This document shows positions 29,657-35,789 of a stretch of DNA of 35,789 nt, piece by piece. The stretch is from JAJXYN01 sp964532735 (GTDB lineage: Bacteria > Patescibacteriota > Patescibacteriia > JAGPKW01): positions 1-35,789 of the forward strand of contig CAZHKK010000009.1 of assembly GCA_964532735.1 (NCBI GenBank). Direction: 5' to 3'. Numbering within the stretch: position 1 is the stretch's first letter; each line of letters starts with the position of its first letter. The translations under genes were made by a program, and so were the position numbers. The notes under the pieces are model-generated. The model saw only the letters and a list, made by a program, of their open reading frames with translations, ran no database searches and was not told where the DNA came from.

Positions 29657-32191
29657 ATGATTAAGGTTTTTGATGGTAAATTTAGTTTAAATTTTCTTAA
29701 AATCTCTGTCTTAGCTCATGAAATAGCAAAAGACGAATATTTGCAAAATAATAATTTGTTAATAGAGAATGCTGATCATAATATTTTGGCTTCTGTTTCT
29801 GTTTTTCCTAAACATTTATTTTTGGCACTGTCTATTTATCCAGATTGTCTAGCTTTTTCTATTCTTACAAAATTTAAAAAAATTAATAAAATTTTTGATG
29901 TTAATTTAGATAATAGAATTAATGAAGCTTTAAGGTCTGTTAAAAATGATTTTTCTTTAATAAAGGCTAAATTTGATAATTCTGCTGTAAAGATTATTGA
30001 AAATACTTTGATGGTAGCTGCTTCTTATGATCATTTTTATGTAGGGACAGAACATTTATTGTATTCTTTATTAAAAAGTAATGATGATGGTTTAAAATCT
30101 ATTATTTCCAGTAGTGGTTTAAATGTTTCTGAAGTTTTATCTTCTGTTTTAGGTATATTAAAAAGTATATCTAATTTTTCTGATATATCTGATTATGTTG
30201 GTTTAAATATAGGTAATATTGGCAAAAAAACTCCTGCTTTAGATTATTTTTCTACAGAATTAACTGATTATAATAATCAAAAAGATCTTGATCCTGTTAT
30301 TTTAAGAGAAAAAGAAATAGACAGGTTGGTTTATATTTTATCAAGAAGATATAAAAATAATCCTATATTATTAGGTAATGCTGGAGTTGGTAAAACCGCT
30401 ATTGTTGAAGGTCTTGCAAAAAGAATAGCAAATAATGATGTTCCTGATGTTTTAATAGGAAAAAGAATTTTTAATTTAGATTTGAATTCTGTTGTTGCGG
30501 GAGCTTCTTATAGAGGAGAATTTGAGATTAGATTAAAAGATATTATTGAGGAAATTAGTTCTAATCCTAATATTATTATTTTTATTGATGAGGTTCATTC
30601 TATTGTTGGAGCAGGTTCTAATACTGGGAATGGTGATGCTGCTAATATTTTAAAACCCGCACTAGCTAAATCTAAAATTAGAGTTATTGGTGCTACTACT
30701 TTTGAAGAGTATAAACAATATATAGAAAAAGATCCTGCTCTTGAAAGAAGATTTCAACCTGTTTATGTTAATGAACCTACTGTTGATGAAACAATAGAAC
30801 TTTTGCGTGGTATTAAATCTAACTATGAAAAATTTCATAATGTAAAAATACAAGATGAGGCTATTGTTGGAGCTGCTAATTTTTCTAAAAGATATATAAC
30901 AGATAAATTTTTACCAGATAAAGCTATTGACCTAATAGATGAAGCTTGTGCTCGTATAAAAGTTAAAAATACGAATAATAGTAGTTTATTAAAGGATATT
31001 TTAAAAATTGAAAAATCTATAGAAAAACTAGAAGATGAAAAACTTTTATTTATTGAAAAAGAAGATTTTGAGAGTGTTATTGAAATTAAAAATAAACAAT
31101 GTATTTTAAATGAAAAATTAGAAAAACTTAAAGTTTTGAATAATTCTAAATCAAAAAGAAAAAATGGAATAGTTTCTATAAATGATATTGCTGCTATTGT
31201 TTCTGATGTTTCTTCTGTTCCTGTTGATAATATATTACATAATAATATTGCTTTAAAGCTAAAAAATTTAGATAATAATTTACATAATAAAATTATTGGA
31301 CAAGATGACATTATTTCTTTTGTAGTTTCTTATATTAAAAGAGGTATTTTTGAGTCTAATTTTAAAGATAAACCTTTGGCTAGTTTTTTATTCGTTGGAA
31401 AATCTGGAACAGGAAAAACTGAAATTGCTAAAATTATTGCTAAGAATTTTTTTGATAATGAGGATAATTTTATTAGATTTGATATGAGTGAATATTCTGA
31501 AAATATAGGAATTACTTCGCTTATTGGAGCACCTGCTGGGTATGTTGGTTATAGAGAGGGAGGTGTATTAACAGATGCAGTTAAAAGAAAACCTTATAGT
31601 GTTGTATTTTTTGATGATGCTGATAAAGCTCATCCTAAAGTTTTGAGTCTTATTTCGGAGATTTTAAATGTTGGTTATATCACTGATGCTACAGGCAAAA
31701 AAATTAGTTTTAAAAATACTGTAGTTGTTATATCTACAAATCTAGGAGACGATGAAATGATAGAAAAAGATTTAGGTTTTAATTCTTTTGAAAACAACAA
31801 AAAAGAAATAGAAAGTAATAATATTAGTAAAGAAAATTTAAATGATTTAGTGAAAGAATATTTTACGTCTGAATTTATCTCTAAAATTGATAAAGTTCTT
31901 GTTTTTAATGATTTAACAAAAAATAATTTAAAAGATATTTCTAAAATTAAAATTAATAATTTATCAAGGTTCTTAACAAAAGATTGTGTTGTTAATATTA
32001 CAGATAAGGCTTTGAACCATATTTCAGAGGTGGCCTTAAAGAAAAATATGGGCGCAAGAGGTGTAGAGTCTGTTATTTTTGATGAAATAGAGAATAAATT
32101 GATTGATATATTTATTGATGATAATAGTTTAAAAAATATAAAAGAAATTAATATTGATTATGATAAAAAAATCATATTAAAAACAAAATAA
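29657..32191 (+). CDS. clpC: ClpC-type AAA+ unfoldase with an extra N-terminal region
   Basis: An 844-residue two-ring unfoldase that feeds proteins to ClpP. Residues 1-105 are an unusual extension; the Clp N-domain repeat starts near 107 (SYDHFYVGTEHLLYSLL). First ATPase: Walker A GNAGVGKT (240-247), pore loop AGASYRGEFE, Walker B IIFIDEVHS, arginine finger PALERRFQP. A short coiled middle domain with a UVR-like stretch (IEKEDFESVIEIKNK) marks it as ClpC, not ClpB. Second ATPase: Walker A GKSGTGKT (581-588), Walker B FFDDADKAH with D654 in place of the catalytic Glu, and EFISKIDKVLVF where the usual NRID arginine is Lys. GYVGYREGG pore, VISTNLG sensor and GARGVES sensor 2 are kept. A KDLGFN segment is at the place of the ClpP-docking loop. 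Expression is under CIRCE. Confidence 0.93.
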   Translation: MIKVFDGKFSLNFLKISVLAHEIAKDEYLQNNNLLIENADHNILASVSVFPKHLFLALSIYPDCLAFSILTKFKKINKIFDVNLDNRINEALRSVKNDFSLIKAKFDNSAVKIIENTLMVAASYDHFYVGTEHLLYSLLKSNDDGLKSIISSSGLNVSEVLSSVLGILKSISNFSDISDYVGLNIGNIGKKTPALDYFSTELTDYNNQKDLDPVILREKEIDRLVYILSRRYKNNPILLGNAGVGKTAIVEGLAKRIANNDVPDVLIGKRIFNLDLNSVVAGASYRGEFEIRLKDIIEEISSNPNIIIFIDEVHSIVGAGSNTGNGDAANILKPALAKSKIRVIGATTFEEYKQYIEKDPALERRFQPVYVNEPTVDETIELLRGIKSNYEKFHNVKIQDEAIVGAANFSKRYITDKFLPDKAIDLIDEACARIKVKNTNNSSLLKDILKIEKSIEKLEDEKLLFIEKEDFESVIEIKNKQCILNEKLEKLKVLNNSKSKRKNGIVSINDIAAIVSDVSSVPVDNILHNNIALKLKNLDNNLHNKIIGQDDIISFVVSYIKRGIFESNFKDKPLASFLFVGKSGTGKTEIAKIIAKNFFDNEDNFIRFDMSEYSENIGITSLIGAPAGYVGYREGGVLTDAVKRKPYSVVFFDDADKAHPKVLSLISEILNVGYITDATGKKISFKNTVVVISTNLGDDEMIEKDLGFNSFENNKKEIESNNISKENLNDLVKEYFTSEFISKIDKVLVFNDLTKNNLKDISKIKINNLSRFLTKDCVVNITDKALNHISEVALKKNMGARGVESVIFDEIENKLIDIFIDDNSLKNIKEINIDYDKKIILKTK

Positions 32192-32215
32192 TGCTAGAAA
32201 TAGCATTATTTTTTT
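32189..32215 (+). terminator. clpC terminator overlapping the stop codon
   Basis: TAATGCTA (32189-32196), a GAAA tetraloop and TAGCATTA (32201-32208), then seven T. The TAA stop of clpC is the first three bases of the stem. Confidence 0.9.
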
Positions 32216-32233
32216 ATTTTTAATTTAAAATTA

Positions 32234-32941
32234 ATGTTTAAAAAAAAGTTACATTTTATAAAAAATATTTTTACTTTTTTGTTAGATTTAATTTTTCCTA
32301 TATTTTGTGTTTGCTGTAAAAAGGAAGGTGAGTGGGTTTGTGACAAGTGCATTGATATTTTTATAAATAAAAATAATAAAAACTTTATCACTCAAAAGAA
32401 AAATATTGAAGATTTAACTTATGTTGATAATATATTTTATTTTTATAATTTTAATAATGATGTTATTGTTAAGTTAATTCATAGTTTAAAATATAAATAT
32501 GCTTATGATGTTTCTAGATTTCTATCTATATTGATTTGTGATAATTTTCATAAATTTATTTCTAATTATAACAATTTTATAATAATTCCTGTTCCTTTAA
32601 ACAAAAAAAGATTTAATGAAAGAGGTTTTAACCAAAGTGAAATTATCTTAAAAAAACTTAAAGAAAAATCTATTTTTAATTTTGAAATAGCTAACCTTTT
32701 AAAAAGAATTAAAAATACAAAACACCAGGCAAGTCTTATTAAAGAAGGAAGAGAAAATAATCTAAAAAATGCTTTTTGCTTAAATTATGATTTAAATTTT
32801 GAAAAATATAAAAATTATAATATTATTATTTTTGATGATGTTGTGACTACTGGAAATACTATAGATAAATGTGCTAAGGTATTAAGAGAAAATGGTTTTA
32901 ATAAAATAATTATTGGATTGACTTTTGCTGGACAGAATTAA
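32234..32941 (+). CDS. comF: ComF family phosphoribosyltransferase-like protein
   Basis: A 235-residue protein of the ComF/GntX family, linked in other bacteria to natural DNA uptake. The N-terminal zinc finger is seen as FPIFCVCCKKEGEWVCDKCI. The C-terminal PRTase fold carries VPLNKKRFNERGFNQSEII and the phosphoribosyl-binding loop IIIFDDVVTTGNTIDKCAKV. In ComF the protein is thought to be cytoplasmic and to act after DNA enters. It starts just behind the clpC terminator without an evident promoter of its own, so it may depend on read-through. Confidence 0.9.
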   Translation: MFKKKLHFIKNIFTFLLDLIFPIFCVCCKKEGEWVCDKCIDIFINKNNKNFITQKKNIEDLTYVDNIFYFYNFNNDVIVKLIHSLKYKYAYDVSRFLSILICDNFHKFISNYNNFIIIPVPLNKKRFNERGFNQSEIILKKLKEKSIFNFEIANLLKRIKNTKHQASLIKEGRENNLKNAFCLNYDLNFEKYKNYNIIIFDDVVTTGNTIDKCAKVLRENGFNKIIIGLTFAGQN

Positions 32942-32980
32942 AAATAAATGTCGAATGCATACGATATCTAAAAAAATAAT

Positions 32981-33595
32981 ATGAATATTAAATTTTTTAA
33001 AATTAAATATTTACTAGTGTTATTGTTTTTTATTGTTTTTTATTTTATTTTTTATTTAATTACAGAATGGAAATCTTTTTCTGGATATATTTTTAATGAT
33101 ATTAATCTTGTAAAAGAATATGAATATGCTATTGTTTTTGGCGCTAGTGTTAACAATAATATGCCTAGTAATATATTAGCAGACAGAATAAAAAGTGCTT
33201 ATGAACTATATAAGTCAAATAAAATAAAAAAAGTTTTATTATCAGGTCATGGAAGTGAAAAATATTATAATGAAACTAAAATTATGAAAAATTATGCTTT
33301 AAGCTTAGGTTTCCATGAGGAAGATATAGAAGTTGATATTTATGGGATAAATACTTATAATACTTGCTTTAGGGCTTCAAAATTTTATGATATACATTCT
33401 GCTATTCTTGTTACACAGGATTACCATATGAGAAGAGCTTTGTATAATTGTCATATTGTGGGTGTTGATAGTATTGGGTTTTCTTCTGATTTAAATAATT
33501 ATAAAGATATAGTAAAATTTAAAGTAAGAGAAATTCCAGCATTTTTTGCTAATTGGATTAAATTAATTTTATTTAAATTAAAATATAATGTCTAA
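32981..33595 (+). CDS. SanA/YdcF-like membrane protein (DUF218 family)
   Basis: A 204-residue protein with one N-terminal membrane helix (about 9-27) and a DUF218 domain. Typical segments are YAIVFGASVNNNMPSNILAD, KKVLLSGHGSEKYYNE, SLGFHEEDIEVDIYGINTYN and ILVTQDYHMRRALYNC. In E. coli, SanA affects vancomycin sensitivity and YdcF binds SAM; the biochemical role is unsettled, with links to the cell envelope. The C-terminal end is basic and hydrophobic. The ATG of the next small gene overlaps its last codons. Confidence 0.85.
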   Translation: MNIKFFKIKYLLVLLFFIVFYFIFYLITEWKSFSGYIFNDINLVKEYEYAIVFGASVNNNMPSNILADRIKSAYELYKSNKIKKVLLSGHGSEKYYNETKIMKNYALSLGFHEEDIEVDIYGINTYNTCFRASKFYDIHSAILVTQDYHMRRALYNCHIVGVDSIGFSSDLNNYKDIVKFKVREIPAFFANWIKLILFKLKYNV

Positions 33596-33704
33596 AAGAA
33601 AAAAAAAGATAAGGAATAAAAGATTTTTTATAATACTTTTTTCTTTATTAATATTGTCTTTATGGGCTTTATATTTAACTTTTATTTTTATTAATAATAG
33701 TTAA
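33588..33704 (+). CDS. 38-residue single-pass membrane peptide, hypothetical
   Basis: MSKRKKKIRNKRFFIILFSL begins this short open frame: a strongly basic head (residues 3-12) and one hydrophobic helix (about 13-34) ending FINNS. The positive-inside rule puts the head in the cytoplasm. The start overlaps the stop of the SanA-like gene by eight bases, an arrangement that favours coupled translation. There is no recognisable family and no Shine-Dalgarno sequence; AT-rich DNA can produce hydrophobic short frames by chance, so confidence is moderate. Confidence 0.5.
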   Translation: MSKRKKKIRNKRFFIILFSLLILSLWALYLTFIFINNS

Positions 33705-33768
33705 ATATATTGCTTTACTAAATGAGTTTTATTTACTATTATTAGATAGATTAGTTAATTTAAATTAA

Positions 33769-34521
33769 ATGTTTTTAAAGTTATTCAATTTATTACTTCC
33801 AATTTTTAATGTTATTTATTTATATTATATAAATTTAGATCCTAGTAAATTTGGTTTATTTACCATTATTTTTGTTGTAATAAATTTATTTTTTGTTTTA
33901 TTATTTTTATTTTCTAAAAAACTTAGTCCAAAAGTTTTAACAAATTTGCTTTCTTATTTTTTATTTGTAGTTTCTTTGATTTCATTTTTTATTTTTATAA
34001 AAAATGATGTGTTAAAAATAATTTCTTTTTTTGTTTGTTTTGTTATGAGTTTTTTAAGTTTGATGCATATAAGATATTTGATAATACGTAATAGGGAAAA
34101 TTATTTTCTTAATGATGTGGATTATTATATTTTCCTTTTTTCTTCATTTTTGGCTACAAGTTCTTTATTCGCTTTTAATATTTTTTTAGGTTTAAATAAG
34201 TTTTTATTAACAATATTAGCTTTTTTATATTTTTTTATATTTTATTTTTGTATTTATTATTATCATACAAAAAATTTAAAAGATGTTTATAAACATATAC
34301 TTGCTTCATCTGTTTTGTCTTCTGAAATTTTTGTGGTTTCTTCATTTTTACCTTATAGTTTTTATGTGGATGCTATGATTGTTTTATTATTTAGTTATAT
34401 TTTATCTTCTACAACAAAAGATTGTTTGATTAATAAGTTTAATCCTAAACAATTTAGAAGAGCATTGATTTTGATTTTTATATTACTTCTTGTGATTTTA
34501 ATAACAGCTAAAAGAGTTTAA
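33769..34521 (+). CDS. Polytopic membrane protein, hypothetical
   Basis: A 250-residue protein with about eight hydrophobic helices, roughly at 5-22, 29-48, 57-78, 82-100, 118-138, 143-163, 180-210 and 228-247. It is rich in Phe, Leu, Ile and Tyr. Polar turns include FSKKLSPKVLTN, RNRENYFLNDVDYY, HTKNLKDVYKH and NKFNPKQFRR. I do not recognise the family. It precedes the HtrA-like gene by only 9 bases, so the two probably act together in the membrane. Confidence 0.8.
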   Translation: MFLKLFNLLLPIFNVIYLYYINLDPSKFGLFTIIFVVINLFFVLLFLFSKKLSPKVLTNLLSYFLFVVSLISFFIFIKNDVLKIISFFVCFVMSFLSLMHIRYLIIRNRENYFLNDVDYYIFLFSSFLATSSLFAFNIFLGLNKFLLTILAFLYFFIFYFCIYYYHTKNLKDVYKHILASSVLSSEIFVVSSFLPYSFYVDAMIVLLFSYILSSTTKDCLINKFNPKQFRRALILIFILLLVILITAKRV

Positions 34522-34530
34522 CATAAAACT

Positions 34531-35586
34531 ATGAATAAAATGATAAAATTTGTATTAATATTTGTTTTAATAAATTTAATTGCATTTATTGCTGGTTTTT
34601 TTGGTAGTATTGTTTTATTAACTGCAAAAAAAATAAATATTCCTTTTTTTAGTTCTTTTGATATTGAAAAAATAATTCCACAAAAAAATGTAATTATTGA
34701 AAAAACAGAACAAGTTTATGTTAATAATGATAATAGGTTGCAAGATGTTTATAAAAACACAAAAGATAGTATGATTTATGTGGCTGAAAAAAAATCTAAT
34801 GATATATATTCTAAAAAAGACATTATTAATTTAGGATTTGTTTTTACTTCAGATGGTTGGATTTTTACTAATAATCAATCTATTTTTGATAAAAATAAAG
34901 ATTATGTAGTTATTTTAAATGATGGTAAATATTATGATGTTAATAAAATTATTTTTGATAAATATGATTTTGTTTTGTTGAAAATTGATAATCAAAAAAT
35001 GTTAGTTTCCGCTTTTGGGTCTTATAATGATATAAATATAGGTTCTTTGGTGTTTTCTAATGATGGTTATAATGGTATAAGTGTTGACTATATTGGAAAT
35101 AAGAAAAATGGAATAATAGAATTATTAAATAATAATATTAATAATATTTGTTTATTTGATTTGTCTGGTAAAATTATTGGTGTTTATGGTGCTGTTTATG
35201 AAGATGGGCCAAAAAATAAATATGGAAAGTCTGAATCTATAAAAAATAATTTAATTTATTCAGTTGAGTATTTAAAAAATATTATTTATTCTATAAATAT
35301 AAAGAGTGATTATATTGTGAGGCCAGATTTATCTAATTTTGTTTTTTCTGAATTTGGTGATATTATTGGTTCTAATGAAAAAATAGAAAAAGGTATTTAT
35401 ATTACTTCAATTGGAAATAAGAAAAATTATGGATTTAAAATAGGAGATTTAATAACCACAGTTAATGGGTATCAAATTAATGAAAATTTAGATTTTGTTT
35501 TACAGAATTATAATATTGGAGATAAAATCAAATTTGTATTAATAAGAGATGGCCAAGAAGTTATTAATAATATAATTTTGGAATAA
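34531..35586 (+). CDS. Degenerate HtrA/DegP-like protein with PDZ domain (probable pseudo-protease)
   Basis: A 351-residue membrane-anchored protein (helix about 5-32) with a trypsin-like domain and a C-terminal PDZ domain. The HtrA pattern is visible as NLGFVFTSDGWIFTNNQSIF, ILNDGKYYDVNKI, DKYDFVLLKID and LFDLSGKIIGVYG. In active HtrA these correspond to TNNHV, the DLAVLKI aspartate and GNSGGPL. Here the catalytic His is Gln (Q116), the aspartate is kept (D146), and the Ser motif is absent: ELLNNNINNI stands where GNSGGP should be. The PDZ domain (about 282-348) includes KNYGFKIGDLITTVNGYQIN. The protein is therefore likely a non-catalytic scaffold or chaperone at the outer face of the membrane. 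It follows the polytopic membrane protein and ends at a strong terminator. Confidence 0.8.
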   Translation: MNKMIKFVLIFVLINLIAFIAGFFGSIVLLTAKKINIPFFSSFDIEKIIPQKNVIIEKTEQVYVNNDNRLQDVYKNTKDSMIYVAEKKSNDIYSKKDIINLGFVFTSDGWIFTNNQSIFDKNKDYVVILNDGKYYDVNKIIFDKYDFVLLKIDNQKMLVSAFGSYNDINIGSLVFSNDGYNGISVDYIGNKKNGIIELLNNNINNICLFDLSGKIIGVYGAVYEDGPKNKYGKSESIKNNLIYSVEYLKNIIYSINIKSDYIVRPDLSNFVFSEFGDIIGSNEKIEKGIYITSIGNKKNYGFKIGDLITTVNGYQINENLDFVLQNYNIGDKIKFVLIRDGQEVINNIILE

Positions 35587-35590
35587 TATA

Positions 35591-35623
35591 AAACATCACC
35601 TATTATTAAGGTGATGTTTTTGT
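35591..35623 (+). terminator. Terminator of the HtrA-like gene
   Basis: AAACATCACC (35591-35600) pairs perfectly with GGTGATGTTT (35610-35619) around TATTATTAA, followed by T. Confidence 0.9.
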
Positions 35624-35655
35624 TTTATCAACAATATGATTATTTTGATTAAACA

Positions 35656-35664
35656 TGATAAAAT
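35656..35664 (+). promoter_or_regulatory. Possible promoter of the last gene
   Basis: TGATAAAAT (35656-35664), identical to the candidate recJ -10 at 27350-27358. An (ATA/AAT)-type triplet run lies at about 35677-35691 before the ATG. Confidence 0.4.
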
Positions 35665-35691
35665 ATTGGTATATAAAATAATAATAATAAT

Positions 35692-35789
35692 ATGGAAGGT
35701 AAATTTAATGGACCAGTATTTGGTGATTTAAAAAAGAATTTAGATGATAAAAAAATTGATACCCTAGCAAAAGAATTAAATATAGATTT
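35692..35789 (+). CDS. Hypothetical protein, 3' end beyond the window
   Basis: An open frame starts at ATG 35692 with MEGKFNGPVFGDLKKNLDDK and continues through 32 codons to the edge of the window. A terminator and a candidate promoter upstream support a gene start here. The visible part is polar and lysine/aspartate rich; no family is recognised. Confidence 0.6.
   Translation, partial: MEGKFNGPVFGDLKKNLDDKKIDTLAKELNID

Noticed and set aside
1..35789. CRISPR arrays, insertion sequences, prophage or toxin-antitoxin pairs
   Set aside because: Read through on both strands; no regularly spaced repeats, transposase or integrase motifs, or typical toxin-antitoxin gene pairs were seen.

Overview
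This AT-rich window (roughly three quarters A+T by eye) looks like a chromosome segment of a small, anaerobic, fermentative bacterium of the Candidate Phyla Radiation (Patescibacteria), probably close to the Parcubacteria. The reasons are an array of small two-helix 'T4SS pilin-like' proteins, the compact gene layout, the MurE-like ligase without its first domain, and the near absence of Shine-Dalgarno sequences. TGA is used as a real stop (murE, prmC, recJ), so the SR1/Gracilibacteria recoding does not apply. I read 36 complete protein genes, one gene cut by the right edge and one tRNA. All are on the + strand except ruvC and a small acidic protein.

Layout. 1-837: yebC between two terminators. 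838-4747: anaerobic nucleotide reduction (nrdD, a separate 58-residue glycyl-radical protein, a CxxC redoxin, nrdG). 4793-4866: tRNA-Cys. 5063-12417: a triple thioredoxin-like membrane protein, metG, a LacI-like/GGDEF sensor, ruvA and a MurE-like ligase. 12525-16114: a sugar-binding lipoprotein and four pilin-like proteins. 16151-21672: ruvC (-), pduL, rmuC, ackA, def, tsaC and prmC. 21829-23417: rpsB-tsf. 23517-26011: dcd, a tandem ThyX-like protein and, on the minus strand, a very acidic protein. 26125-32191: a degenerate phosphoglycerate kinase, recJ, rnhA and a CIRCE-controlled clpC. 32234-35586: comF, a SanA/YdcF-like protein, a 38-residue membrane peptide, a polytopic membrane protein and an HtrA-like protein without its catalytic residues.

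How it fits together. NrdD with its activase, plus ThyX and Dcd, form an oxygen-independent DNA-precursor route. PduL and AckA make ATP from acetyl-CoA. RuvA, RuvC, RecJ, RmuC and RNase H cover repair and recombination. ComF and the pilin-like array fit a cell that takes up DNA or uses surface appendages.

The most striking observation is that nrdD ends after its zinc site without the glycyl-radical motif. That motif (RVMGY) is on a separate 58-codon gene 231 bases downstream with its own promoter, so the class III reductase appears to be split in two. Other points are a pseudo-enzyme PGK, a ThyX-like protein whose two halves each keep a different part of the active-site motif, a pseudo-protease HtrA homologue, and a ClpC with an extra N-terminal region and altered second ATPase site. 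Promoters repeatedly show an extended -10 (TGnTATAAT). Strong AAGGAGG ribosome sites are confined mostly to dcd, thyX and the acidic gene.
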